Assembly (NCBI GenBank): GCA_965215295.1
Contig: OZ244045.1
Span: 2,604,001 to 2,668,000, forward strand
Reading direction: 5' to 3'
Source of the DNA: HK1 sp965215295
GTDB taxonomy: Bacteria; Pseudomonadota; Gammaproteobacteria; HK1
DNA length: 64,000 nt
Positions 20,077 through 28,574 of this stretch are shown here, piece by piece. The translations under genes were made by a program, and so were the position numbers. The notes beneath the pieces were generated by a model. It saw nothing but the letters and a program-made list of their open reading frames with translations, had not been told where the DNA came from and searched no databases. How positions within the stretch are numbered: position 1 is the stretch's first letter; each line of letters opens with the position of its first letter.

Positions 20077-21102
20077 ATGGACGGTCCCATGCGCGAGTTC
20101 CTGACCACCCCCCTCGCAGACCCCGCCGCGTGGCGCGGCGATCGAATGGCCGAGCGCTCCGACTGGATCGTCACCCTCGATGCGCGGATGGTCGCGGAGC
20201 TCGAATCCGCGGTGGCCGCGGTCGCCGCGCGGGGTACCGACCTGTTCGCCGCCACCCGCGACGACTTTCCGCTCGCGACGATGAGCGGATGTTTCGAGAC
20301 GGTACTCGGAGCCCTGGAGGGCGGCCGGGGCTTCGTCCTCCTGCGGGGACTTCCCGTCGAGCGCTGGAACGAAGCCGGGAACCGTATCGCACTCTGGGGG
20401 CTCGGCACGCACCTCGGACTGCCGGTCGGCCAGGACCTCGCCGGCAACCTGCTGCACGACGTACGGGACTCCGGCCGCAAGTTCGGCTCCGACGACTCGA
20501 TCCGGTACTACCAGACCAGCCATGCGATCCGCCTGCACACCGACGGAGGGGACGTCTTCGCGCTCGGATGCGTACGCCAGGGCGCCAGCGGGGGACGGAG
20601 CCTCGTGGTGAGTGCGGTGGAGGTGTTCAACGAGGTCGTCCGCCGACGCCCCGACCTCGCCGTCGTGCTCCAGCAGGACTTCTGGATGGACGCGCGCGGC
20701 CAGCGCCCGGACGGCGCCCGCTGCCAGGTACTGCCGATCTACACCCGCCACGATGGCCACCTGAGCATCCTGCTCAAGCCCGAGTACATCTACTCGGCGC
20801 AACGCTTCGGCGACGTGCCGCGCCTGACCGGGGCGCAACACGAGGCGCTGGAGCTGTTCCATGCCGTCACGCGGGAGCCGGGCATCGCGCTCGAGTTCGA
20901 CCTGCGGCCGGGGGACGTGCTGCTCGCGAGCAACCACACCATCATGCACGGCCGCACGGAGTTCGAAGACGCGCCGGACCCGGCGCATCGCCGCCACATG
21001 CTGCGGCTGTGGCTCACGATCCCCAACGGCCGCCCCCTGCCACCCCACTACGCCGACACCCGGGAGTACGCGCAGACGTACCGGCAACGGATGCCGGCCT
21101 GA
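20077..21102 (+). CDS. TauD/TfdA-family 2-oxoglutarate dioxygenase
   Basis: Non-haem iron, 2-oxoglutarate-dependent oxygenase, 341 residues, cytoplasmic. The iron triad is visible as H154-T-D156 (RLHTDGGD) and H291 (IMHGRTEF), and R310 (HMLRLWL) is placed to hold 2-oxoglutarate. It lacks the N-terminal zinc domain of gamma-butyrobetaine hydroxylase, so a carnitine role is not indicated. Starts at ATG 20077; ATG 20089 is also possible because the GGAGG site is very close to the first. It stands alone between a TPR gene and a 113-bp repeat array. The substrate is unknown. Confidence 0.85.
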   Translation: MDGPMREFLTTPLADPAAWRGDRMAERSDWIVTLDARMVAELESAVAAVAARGTDLFAATRDDFPLATMSGCFETVLGALEGGRGFVLLRGLPVERWNEAGNRIALWGLGTHLGLPVGQDLAGNLLHDVRDSGRKFGSDDSIRYYQTSHAIRLHTDGGDVFALGCVRQGASGGRSLVVSAVEVFNEVVRRRPDLAVVLQQDFWMDARGQRPDGARCQVLPIYTRHDGHLSILLKPEYIYSAQRFGDVPRLTGAQHEALELFHAVTREPGIALEFDLRPGDVLLASNHTIMHGRTEFEDAPDPAHRRHMLRLWLTIPNGRPLPPHYADTREYAQTYRQRMPA

Positions 21103-21204
21103 ACCGGCACGGCCGCACCGGGCAACCGTTCCGAACGTCCTCGCGCCGCCGCACATCCTCTGCGAAAGGCTCGTGTTCCGGTCGCCCGGGGCGGAGAGCG
21201 TGAC

Positions 21205-21540
21205 GGGATCGCCGGTCCGTCACTCTTTCCGCATCTCCGGCTTCGCACCTTCGGCGCGAACGCGGCCCCCCGGATCTTCCGCGCATCGCGGGAGCGCGGC
21301 TCCACGTTCGGGCCTGCGGGATCGCCGGTCCGACACTCTTTCCGCATCTCCGGCTTCGCACCTTCGGCGCGAATGCGGCCTCCCGGATCTTCCGCGCATC
21401 GCGGGGGCGCGGCTCCACGTTCGGGCCTGCGGGATCGCCGGTTCGTCATTCTTTCCGCATCTCCGGCTTCGCACCTTCGGCGCGAATGCGGCCTCCCGGA
21501 TCTTCCGCGCATCGCAGATGCGCGGCTCCACGTTCGGGCC
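21205..21540. repeat. 113-bp tandem repeat, three copies
   Basis: Copies begin at 21205, 21318 and 21431 with GGGATCGCCGGT and are over 90% alike by eye. The array fills most of the 499-bp gap between the TauD-type gene and the small membrane-protein gene, and ends about 60 bp before the latter's start. The period is not a multiple of three. Open frames run through it in several phases only because stops are rare in such GC-rich DNA; I regard it as non-coding. Confidence 0.9.
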
Positions 21541-21601
21541 TCGCCTCCGGCGGGGCCGTAGCGCGTGCGGGAACCCGCCCGGATCGGAGTACACTCTGTC
21601 C

Positions 21602-22075
21602 ATGGCAGCTTCATTGCACCCGAAATCGGACCCGGCGCCGCCTCCCGGACTGCCGAACAGCGGTTCGGGCAACCCGGGCCAACGCAAGCCCGCCCGCCGG
21701 ACATCCTGTCTCGCCGTGCTGCTGTTCGTCGTCGCCTTCGCGTGGTCGGCCGGCCTTCTCGACAAGGCCGCCGCTCTCGGCGTGCGGTTCTTCGAGCTCT
21801 ATGCCCAGTCCCAGCTCGCAATGCTCAGAGCCGCCGACAACGTGGCCGACGGGCGCGCCGAATATGCGGTGCTCCTCCACAACGCGACCAGCCTTGCCGC
21901 CCTTCGGGCAAAGCTCGAACCGATGACCGCGATGCGATACGAGCGCGAATCGGCAATCCCGGGCTGGATCGTGGTGTCGGTGGAGGACGGCGACCGCGAC
22001 GCGGTGGCGGTATTGAAGTCTGCCGACTTCGCCCGCCTCGTGGTGCCGAACCGGGGACTCTGGATCTGTCACTGA
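21602..22075 (+). CDS. Small single-pass membrane protein, unknown function
   Basis: Unrecognised 157-residue protein. It has a proline/glycine-rich basic N-terminus, one transmembrane helix around residues 36-52 (SCLAVLLFVVAFAWSAGLLD) and a soluble C-terminal domain of mixed helix and strand. That domain contains LRAKLEPMTAMRYERESAIPGWIVVSVEDGDRDAVAVLKSADFARLVVPN in part, with a regular alternation suggesting a small alpha/beta fold. GGAG lies 12 bases before ATG 21602. It is followed after 83 bp by the amidase gene. No function inferred. Confidence 0.55.
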   Translation: MAASLHPKSDPAPPPGLPNSGSGNPGQRKPARRTSCLAVLLFVVAFAWSAGLLDKAAALGVRFFELYAQSQLAMLRAADNVADGRAEYAVLLHNATSLAALRAKLEPMTAMRYERESAIPGWIVVSVEDGDRDAVAVLKSADFARLVVPNRGLWICH

Positions 22076-22158
22076 TCACCGATACGGGCGCGGAATCGAC
22101 GCCGTGCGGTGAATCCCCGCACTGCGCGCCGGATCATCGACACCATCGGTAACGCAGG

Positions 22159-23586
22159 ATGCCGACCCCCATCCACTATCGATCCATCGTCGAGCTGGGA
22201 CACGCGCTCCGCGCCGGGGAGCTCTCGGCCACGGCGATCACGGAACGTTTCCTCGAAAGGATCGACACCCTCGAACCGCGCCTCGGCGCGTTCACCGTCG
22301 TCTGCCGCGATCGGGCGATCGCGCAGGCGCGGGCCGCGGACATGCAGCTCACCGCGGGCATCGACCTCGGTCCGCTGCACGGCATCCCCTACGTGGCCAA
22401 GGACCTGTACGACGTGGCGGGCTTGCCGACGACCGCGGGCACCCGTCTTCTCGCCGACAACGTCCCGGCCTCCGACAGCACCGTCGTCGCCCGGCTGGCG
22501 CGCGCCGGCATGGTGCTGCTCGGCAAGACGATCACCGTGCAGTTCGCGTACGGCGGGGCCGGGATCAACACCGATCAGGGGACCCCGCACAATCCATGGC
22601 ATCCCGAGCCGCACCTGCCGGGCGGGTCGAGCTCGGGCACCGGCGTCGCGGTGGCGGCGGGCATGGCGCCGACGGGACTGGGCAGCGACACCGGCGGGTC
22701 GGTGCGGATCCCCGCGAGCATGTGCGGGATCACCGGCCTGAAGACGACGGTGGGACGGGTGAGCCGCACCGGCATCTACCCGCTCAGCTCCAGCCTCGAC
22801 AGCGCGGGCCCGCTGGCCCGCGACGTGGCCGACGCCGCGCTCGTCTACGAGGCGATGCAGGGCCCGGACCCCGCCGACCCCACGACCCGCGGCCAGACCC
22901 CCCACGACGTGACGAGCGGGCTCGATCGCGGGGTGGCCGGATTCACCCTCGGCGTGCCGCGCGCGGTGTTCCGGGAAGACTGCGACGCGGAAGTCGAAGC
23001 CCGGGTGGGCGAGGCCATCGCGCACCTCGAATCCCTCGGCGCGAACGTCGTCGAGATCGAGTTCGAGGAGGCGGAATCGGCCCGCCGGCTCAACCCCCGG
23101 GGCCTCGTCATCGCGGCCGAGGCCTACTCCGTCAACCGCCGCCTCATCGAATCGAGCTTCGACGACCTCGATCCCGTCGTCGCTTTCCGCATCGTGAAGG
23201 GCCGCGACATCTCCGCGCCCGACTATCTGGCCACCGTGCAGGCATGGGAAGCGCTCCGCGCGCGCACCGCCGCGACCCTCGCCGACTTCGACGCCCTCCT
23301 CTGCCCGACGGTGATGGCGCCCCCCGCACCGGTTGCCGAGGTCATGACGAGCACCGGGACCTACGCCGAACACAACCTGCGGGCGCTGCGCAATACCGCG
23401 ATCGGCAACGTCCTCGGGCTGTGCGGGCTGAGCGTCCCCTGCGGGTTCACCGAACGCGGGTTGCCGGTCGGACTGATGATCTACGGCAAGCCGTTCGACG
23501 AGGCCCGCGTGCTTCGCATCGGCCACGCCTACCAGCAGTCCACCGACTGGCACCGGCGCCATCCGGCCCTCGACCGGCTCGGCTGA
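22159..23586 (+). CDS. Amidase-signature family hydrolase
   Basis: Serine hydrolase of the amidase-signature superfamily (GatA-like fold), 475 residues. The Ser-cisSer-Lys triad is visible: K81 in VAKDLYD, S157 in the GGSSSGTG loop and nucleophile S181 in GSDTGGSVRIPAS. No gatB or gatC lies near, so it is probably a stand-alone amidase (for example of the biuret/urea-amide or aryl-amide kind) rather than the tRNA amidotransferase. The start at ATG 22159 matches the usual N-terminus. The MFS gene begins six bases downstream, so transport and hydrolysis of one compound is plausible. Confidence 0.88.
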   Translation: MPTPIHYRSIVELGHALRAGELSATAITERFLERIDTLEPRLGAFTVVCRDRAIAQARAADMQLTAGIDLGPLHGIPYVAKDLYDVAGLPTTAGTRLLADNVPASDSTVVARLARAGMVLLGKTITVQFAYGGAGINTDQGTPHNPWHPEPHLPGGSSSGTGVAVAAGMAPTGLGSDTGGSVRIPASMCGITGLKTTVGRVSRTGIYPLSSSLDSAGPLARDVADAALVYEAMQGPDPADPTTRGQTPHDVTSGLDRGVAGFTLGVPRAVFREDCDAEVEARVGEAIAHLESLGANVVEIEFEEAESARRLNPRGLVIAAEAYSVNRRLIESSFDDLDPVVAFRIVKGRDISAPDYLATVQAWEALRARTAATLADFDALLCPTVMAPPAPVAEVMTSTGTYAEHNLRALRNTAIGNVLGLCGLSVPCGFTERGLPVGLMIYGKPFDEARVLRIGHAYQQSTDWHRRHPALDRLG

Positions 23587-23592
23587 CCGCCA

Positions 23593-24897
23593 GTGCCGCG
23601 TCCGCCGGACGGGAGCCGGAAGCCGCGACCGCATCGGGAGGCCATTGCCCCGGGACGCGCCGCCCGCCCGGCGGAGCACGCCGCGCCGGAGCGCGCGACG
23701 ACGACCCGGTGGCTCGTCGTGGGCGCCCTGATCGCAAGCGGAGTGGCGGCCTCGCTCCACGTCGGCAAGGTCCCGCCCGCGCTCCCGGCCCTGCGCGACG
23801 AGCTCGGCCTCGGCCTCGTGCCGGCCGGATGGGTCGCCTCGATCTTCAACCTCATCGGCGCGACCCTCGGCGTCGCGAGCGGGCTCGTCGCCGATCGGCT
23901 CGGCGCGCGGCGCGTACTCGCCGCCGGCCTCTTCTTCCTCGTGGCCGGATCGATCGGGGGCGCCGCCGCCGATTCGGGAGTCGTCCTGCTCGCGACCCGC
24001 GTCCTCTCCGGCCTCGGCCTCGTCACCGTCGCCGTCTCCGCTCCGCGAATCATCGTCGCCACCGCGTCCGTGCGCGATTGCGGGCTCGCGCTCGGAGCGT
24101 GGAGCATCTACATGCCGACGGGGATGGCGATCGCCATGCTCAGCGCCCCCTTCGTGCTGCCCGGCGTCGGCTGGCGCGGCCTGTGGCTGCTCCATGCCGG
24201 GGTCACGGCGATCGTCCTCGTGGCCGTGCTGGCCGCCACCGCGAACGTGCCGGCGGGCCGGAGCTCCCGGGGCCGCATCAGCACCGAGGCGCTGCGCCGC
24301 CCCGGGCCCTGGCTGCTCGCCGCGGCGTTCGCCTGCTACACGGTCCAGTTCTTCGCGGTGGTGACCTGGATGCCGACGTTCCTCGTCGAATCGCATGGCA
24401 GTACGCGCGAGGCGGCGGCTCTCGCCGGCGCGCTCGTAGTCGGGGCCAACGTGATCGGCTGTCTGGCCGGCGCCTGGCTGCTCCACCGCAAGGCCGCTCG
24501 CTGGAAGCTGCTCGCGATCGGCTACCTCGTCATGACCCCGTGCGTGGTCGGCGTCTTCTCGGCCTTCGTCCCGGTCGTGCTCAAGATCGCGCTGGCGGCG
24601 CTCTTCAGCGCCGTCGGCGGCCTGCTGCCCGCCGCCATCCTCGCCGGAGCCTCCGTCCACGCGCCGAGCCGCGACCACGTCGCCACCGTCAACGGGTTCA
24701 TCGTGCAGGGCTCCCATGCCGGTGTCGTCGTCGGCCCGCCGGTCTTCGCCATGCTCGTCGCATCGTCCGGGGACTGGGGCGGGGGCTGGGTCCTGCTGGT
24801 CGTGCTCGGGCTGGCGGGGCTTGCGGTGACGGCCGGGGTCCGGGCGATCGAACGACGTCACGCCGGATTCCCCGAGACGGCGCGGAGCCGGGCGTAG
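23593..24897 (+). CDS. MFS transporter (CynX/NimT-like)
   Basis: Inner-membrane transporter, 434 residues, twelve predicted helices after a 35-residue basic N-terminus. The first half contains the MFS loop LVADRLGARRVLA, and the GPPVFAMLV and VNGFIVQGSHAG motifs mark the second half. Start GTG 23593, six bases after the amidase stop, so the two are cotranscribed. The stop codon TAG (24895-24897) is the first triplet of a 19-bp terminal inverted repeat, suggesting that a small element has landed at the gene end. The substrate is unknown; an amide-bearing compound shared with the amidase is an inference. Confidence 0.85.
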   Translation: MPRPPDGSRKPRPHREAIAPGRAARPAEHAAPERATTTRWLVVGALIASGVAASLHVGKVPPALPALRDELGLGLVPAGWVASIFNLIGATLGVASGLVADRLGARRVLAAGLFFLVAGSIGGAAADSGVVLLATRVLSGLGLVTVAVSAPRIIVATASVRDCGLALGAWSIYMPTGMAIAMLSAPFVLPGVGWRGLWLLHAGVTAIVLVAVLAATANVPAGRSSRGRISTEALRRPGPWLLAAAFACYTVQFFAVVTWMPTFLVESHGSTREAAALAGALVVGANVIGCLAGAWLLHRKAARWKLLAIGYLVMTPCVVGVFSAFVPVVLKIALAALFSAVGGLLPAAILAGASVHAPSRDHVATVNGFIVQGSHAGVVVGPPVFAMLVASSGDWGGGWVLLVVLGLAGLAVTAGVRAIERRHAGFPETARSRA

Positions 24898-24987
24898 CGC
24901 GGATTTCTCGCCATCTCACGGCTGCGGACGCGGATCTACCGGCATCTCCACGCCCTCGCTTCGCGATCTGGTGAGAAATCCGGGCTA
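24895..24987. repeat. MITE-like element with 19-bp inverted repeats
   Basis: The left end TAGCGCGGATTTCTCGCCA at 24895-24913 is matched at 24969-24987 by an inverted copy with two mismatches. The ends enclose 55 bp of GC-rich sequence. The 93-bp unit codes for nothing and supplies the stop codon of the MFS gene. It looks like a small non-autonomous transposon end pair or a long transcription-stop hairpin; there is no T tract. The rest of the 250-bp gap up to the aapP stop holds no gene. Confidence 0.6.
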
Positions 24988-25147
24988 GCGCCTCCGGACC
25001 CCGCCCGGCCGGCTCCGCACTTCGTCGCCGAGCCTCGACGCGCGGGATCGTGCGTGACGGGTCCGGGGCTTCGCCCGGAGCGTGACCGTCCGGGCAGGCG
25101 GACGGTGTGCTCGGCCCCCCGCCGCCGCGCGGAAGCGGAAGACCGCC

Positions 25148-25942
25148 TCAGTGCGAGAGGATCTGGCTCAGGAAGAGCTTGGTGCGGTCGTGCTGCGGGT
25201 TGGAGAAGAACTCGGTCGGCTCGTTCTGCTCGATGATCTCGCCGCCGTCCATGAAGATCACGCGGTTCGCGACCGCGGTCGCGAAGCCCATCTCGTGGGT
25301 CACGACCAGCATCGTCATGCCGCTCTCGGCGAGCTCGACCATCACGTCGAGCACCTCCTTGATCATCTCCGGGTCGAGGGCCGAGGTCGGCTCGTCGAAG
25401 AGCATGATGCGCGGGTTCATGCACAGCGAGCGGGCGATCGCGACCCGCTGCTGCTGGCCGCCGGAGAGCTGGCCGGGGTACTTGCCGGCCTGCTCGGGAA
25501 TGCGGACCCGTTCGAGGTAGCCCATCGCGGTCTTCTCGGCTTCCGCCTTCGGAGCCTTGCGCACCCAGATCGGAGCCAGCATGCAGTTCTCCAGCACCGT
25601 GAGATGGGGGAACAGGTTGAAGTGCTGGAACACCATGCCCACCTCGGAGCGGATGATCTCGATGTTCTTGAGGTCGCTGGTGAGCTCGGTTCCGTCGACG
25701 ACGATCGCGCCCTGCTGGTGCTCCTCCAGCCGGTTGATGCAGCGGATCAGGGTCGACTTGCCCGAGCCGGACGGTCCGCAGATCACGATGCGCTCGCCGC
25801 GCCCGACCTCCAGGTGGATGTCCTTGAGCACGTGAAACTCACCGAACCACTTGTGCATCCCGCGGATCGAGATGATGCTCCCGGAGGCATCCATCGTCGA
25901 ATCGAGCCGCGGCCCGCCGGTCGTCCGTTCCGCCTCTGTCAT
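25148..25942 (-). CDS. aapP: General L-amino-acid ABC transporter ATPase
   Basis: ATPase of a polar amino-acid (PAAT) importer, 264 residues. Walker A GPSGSGKST lies at residues 56-64, the signature LSGGQQQ and Walker B IMLFDEP further on, and the PAAT-type tail has EPTEFFSNPQHDRTKLFLSQIL. ATG 25942 is supported by GAGGAG eight bases upstream. It is last in the leftward aapJ-aapQ-aapM-aapP set. Systems of this type take up a wide range of L-amino acids. Confidence 0.92.
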   Translation of the reverse strand: MTEAERTTGGPRLDSTMDASGSIISIRGMHKWFGEFHVLKDIHLEVGRGERIVICGPSGSGKSTLIRCINRLEEHQQGAIVVDGTELTSDLKNIEIIRSEVGMVFQHFNLFPHLTVLENCMLAPIWVRKAPKAEAEKTAMGYLERVRIPEQAGKYPGQLSGGQQQRVAIARSLCMNPRIMLFDEPTSALDPEMIKEVLDVMVELAESGMTMLVVTHEMGFATAVANRVIFMDGGEIIEQNEPTEFFSNPQHDRTKLFLSQILSH

Positions 25943-26119
25943 GGATCCGACTCCTCTATCGATCGATCCCGGCCGCACCCCATGCCGGCGGCGCGGGCGG
26001 GCGAAACGCTCCGCCGGCCGGCCCTTCGCGGCGGTCCTTGTCCGCCGGAGCCGGCACGACCCCATGCGCGGGGTCGTGCCTCGGAGGCGCCGGAGCACGG
26101 AACACGGCGGACATGGCCG

Positions 26120-27256
26120 CTACCTCTCCTCGTGGCCGGTGTGGAGCTTGCGCTCGAGATACAGCGAGTAGCGCGACATCCCGAAGCAGCACAGGAAGAA
26201 GAAGATGGCGATGAACAGGTACACCTCGCGGGCGAGCCCCGCCCACTCCGCGTCGGCCAGCGACGCGCGGCCGATGCCGAGCGGGTCCAGCATCCCGATG
26301 ATGAGCACCAAGGTGGTGTCCTTGTACAGCCCGATGAAGGTGTTGACGATGCCGGGGATCGAGATCTTCAGCGCCTGGGGCAGGATGATCAGCCGTTGCG
26401 CCTTCCAGTACGAGAGGCCGAGCGAGTCCGCCGCCTCCGTCTGGCCCCTCGGAACCCCCTGCAGGCCGCCGCGCACGACCTCCGCGATGTAGGCGGCGGA
26501 GAACAGGGTCACCATGATCAGCACGCGCATGAGCAGGTCGAAGGTGGTGCCGGGCGGCAGGAAGTAGTTGAGCATTGTCGATGCGACGAACAGCAGGGCG
26601 ATCAGCGGCACGCCGCGGATGAACTCGATGAACAGCACGCACAGGATGCGCAGCGCCGGCAGGTCGGAGGTGCGTCCCAGCGCGAGGGCGATGCCGAGCG
26701 GCAGCGAGAACGAGATCCCGGTGACCCCGATGATGAGGGTCAGCATGAAGCCGCCGAACAGGTCGGTCTCCACCGGCGGGAGGCCGAACCCGCCGACCAG
26801 CAGCCAGCCGGCCAGGAACGGGAACGCGGCCACGTACCAGAACCAGTGCCGGCGCCCGGGGAGCTTGTCGTAGAGGACCGGCAGGAGCGCGAAGATCAGC
26901 AGCACGAACGACAGGTTGACCCGCCAGCGTTCCGCCTCGGGGTAGAACCCGTAGATGAAGATGTTCAGCCGGCCCTTGATGAACGCCCAGCAGGCCGCCT
27001 CTTCCGGCACTTCCATCTTGTCCCAGCAGTCGACACGCGACTGCGCCGTCCAGACCGACTTCAGGAGCGCCCAGTCCACCATCGGGGGGACGATCAGGTA
27101 GAGGACGTAGAACCCGAACGCGGTCAGCGCGACGTTCAGGGGAGACGAGAGGAGGTTCTCGCGCACCCAGCCGGCAACGCCGGTGGTCCGCCTCGGCGGC
27201 GGCAGGTCCGGGTGGGTCCCGGGGGCGTAACGCGCCGCGTTCGTCGTCCCGGTCAT
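26120..27256 (-). CDS. aapM: General L-amino-acid ABC transporter permease AapM
   Basis: Inner-membrane permease, 378 residues. The long N-terminal half with extra helices and the CWAFIKGRLNIFIYGFYP segment is distinctive of AapM. The C-terminal permease domain carries the EAADSLGLSYWKAQRLIILPQAL loop that docks on the ATPase. It precedes aapP by about 180 bp and follows aapQ by 51 bp. Confidence 0.92.
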   Translation of the reverse strand: MTGTTNAARYAPGTHPDLPPPRRTTGVAGWVRENLLSSPLNVALTAFGFYVLYLIVPPMVDWALLKSVWTAQSRVDCWDKMEVPEEAACWAFIKGRLNIFIYGFYPEAERWRVNLSFVLLIFALLPVLYDKLPGRRHWFWYVAAFPFLAGWLLVGGFGLPPVETDLFGGFMLTLIIGVTGISFSLPLGIALALGRTSDLPALRILCVLFIEFIRGVPLIALLFVASTMLNYFLPPGTTFDLLMRVLIMVTLFSAAYIAEVVRGGLQGVPRGQTEAADSLGLSYWKAQRLIILPQALKISIPGIVNTFIGLYKDTTLVLIIGMLDPLGIGRASLADAEWAGLAREVYLFIAIFFFLCCFGMSRYSLYLERKLHTGHEER

Positions 27257-27307
27257 GAGGGGCGGCGGCGACGCGGCCGGTGCGGATGGGACGGTCCGGA
27301 CGGCATG

Positions 27308-28498
27308 CTATCGCTCCTTGAGCCTGATGCTGCGGTTGAACCAGTTCATGACCGCCGAGATGGTCAGCGAGAACACGAGATAGACCCCGAGCACGATGAT
27401 CATCGTCTCCACTTCCTTGCCGGTCTGCATCAGGGAGATGCCGCCGATGGTGGCGACGACGTCCATGTAGCCGATGGCGATGGCCAGTGAGGAATTCTTG
27501 GTGAGGTTCAGGTACTGGCTCACCAGGGGCGGCACGATGATGCGCAGCGCCTGGGGGATGACCACGAGCTGCAGGGTGCGGTTCGGCCGCAGGCCGAGGG
27601 CGTGCGCGGCCTCGGTCTGGCCGTGGCTGATCGCCAGGATGCCGGCCCGCACGATCTCGGCGATGAAGCAGGCGGTGTAGTAGGAGAGCGCGAGCCACAG
27701 GGCCAGGAACTCCGGCTTGAGCGCCATTCCTCCGCGGAAATTGAAGCCCTTGAGCTGCGGGACGTCCCAGGACAGGGGCATCCCCGCCGCGAGGAACGCG
27801 ACCGCCGTCGCGCCGACGACGATCCCGGCGCAGATCCGGAACACCGGGTAGATCCTTCCGGTCTCGTCCTGCACGCGCTTCGCCCATCCGCGAAAGAGCA
27901 TCGCGGCGACGATCGCGATCGCGAGCACCACGCCGACGATGCCGGCCCCGTCCTCCAGCACCGGAGAGGGCACGTAGAAGCCGCGGTTGGAAACGAACGC
28001 CGTGTCGCCGATGCCGATGGCGTTGCGCGGCGGCGGCAGGGTGGTCACCACGATCCCGTGCACCAGGAGGATGTGCAGCAGCACCGGGACGTTGCGGGTG
28101 AACTCGATGAATACGTACACCATGCGGCTGATCAGCCAGTTGCCGGACAGCCGCAGGACTCCCATCGTGAAGCCGAGCACGGTGGCCAGCGCGATGCCGC
28201 AGACCGCGACCAGCAGGGTGTTCAGGATGCCGACCGCAGTCGCGACCAGGTGCGTGTCGCGGGAGGTGTAGTCGATGAAGGGCGAGAAGGTGATGTCGTA
28301 GGCGGCCGGCGCGGTCAGGAAGTCGAAGCTGAAGTCCTTGCCGATCGCTTCGAGGTTGACTTGCACGTTGTGCAGCGCGAGCGCCACCAGGGCGAACACC
28401 ACCGCCAGGGTCACGATCTGGACGATGACCGATCGTACCTCCTGGTTGCGCCAGAGGCGTACGATCGAGATGCGGTCGTTTACGGAGGCGACTGCCAT
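27308..28498 (-). CDS. aapQ: General L-amino-acid ABC transporter permease AapQ
   Basis: Partner permease, about 396 residues, rich in membrane helices. It carries the docking loop EAAHALGLRPNRTLQLVVIPQAL and the AapQ-type interruption of the permease domain between PVLLHILLVHGIV and AEIVRAGIL. ATG 28498 is preferred; GTG 28537 would add 13 arginine-rich residues. Neither has a strong ribosome site. It follows aapJ by 76 bp. Confidence 0.9.
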   Translation of the reverse strand: MAVASVNDRISIVRLWRNQEVRSVIVQIVTLAVVFALVALALHNVQVNLEAIGKDFSFDFLTAPAAYDITFSPFIDYTSRDTHLVATAVGILNTLLVAVCGIALATVLGFTMGVLRLSGNWLISRMVYVFIEFTRNVPVLLHILLVHGIVVTTLPPPRNAIGIGDTAFVSNRGFYVPSPVLEDGAGIVGVVLAIAIVAAMLFRGWAKRVQDETGRIYPVFRICAGIVVGATAVAFLAAGMPLSWDVPQLKGFNFRGGMALKPEFLALWLALSYYTACFIAEIVRAGILAISHGQTEAAHALGLRPNRTLQLVVIPQALRIIVPPLVSQYLNLTKNSSLAIAIGYMDVVATIGGISLMQTGKEVETMIIVLGVYLVFSLTISAVMNWFNRSIRLKER

Positions 28499-28574
28499 CG
28501 ACGGCTGGCCGGAGAAGGTGCGCCGGCGCGCTCGCACGCGCCGGCGCCTGTCTCGGGCTCGGGCCGGCCCGTGC

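Noticed and set aside
20077..21102. Gamma-butyrobetaine hydroxylase
   Set aside because: The N-terminal zinc-binding domain is absent; only the general TauD/TfdA iron site can be supported.
20861..21601. Extension of the small membrane-protein frame back through the 113-bp repeats
   Set aside because: The frame stays open only by chance; the repeated peptide is arginine/proline-rich, and the ATG at 21602 begins the membrane-protein sequence proper.
22159..23586. GatA subunit of tRNA amidotransferase
   Set aside because: No gatB/gatC nearby and an MFS transporter is coupled, which fits a catabolic amidase better.
22069..24861. 930-codon minus-strand frame opposite the amidase and MFS genes
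   Set aside because: Antisense shadow; Asp/Arg/Glu/His-rich with no recognisable fold, whereas the plus-strand genes have catalytic motifs.
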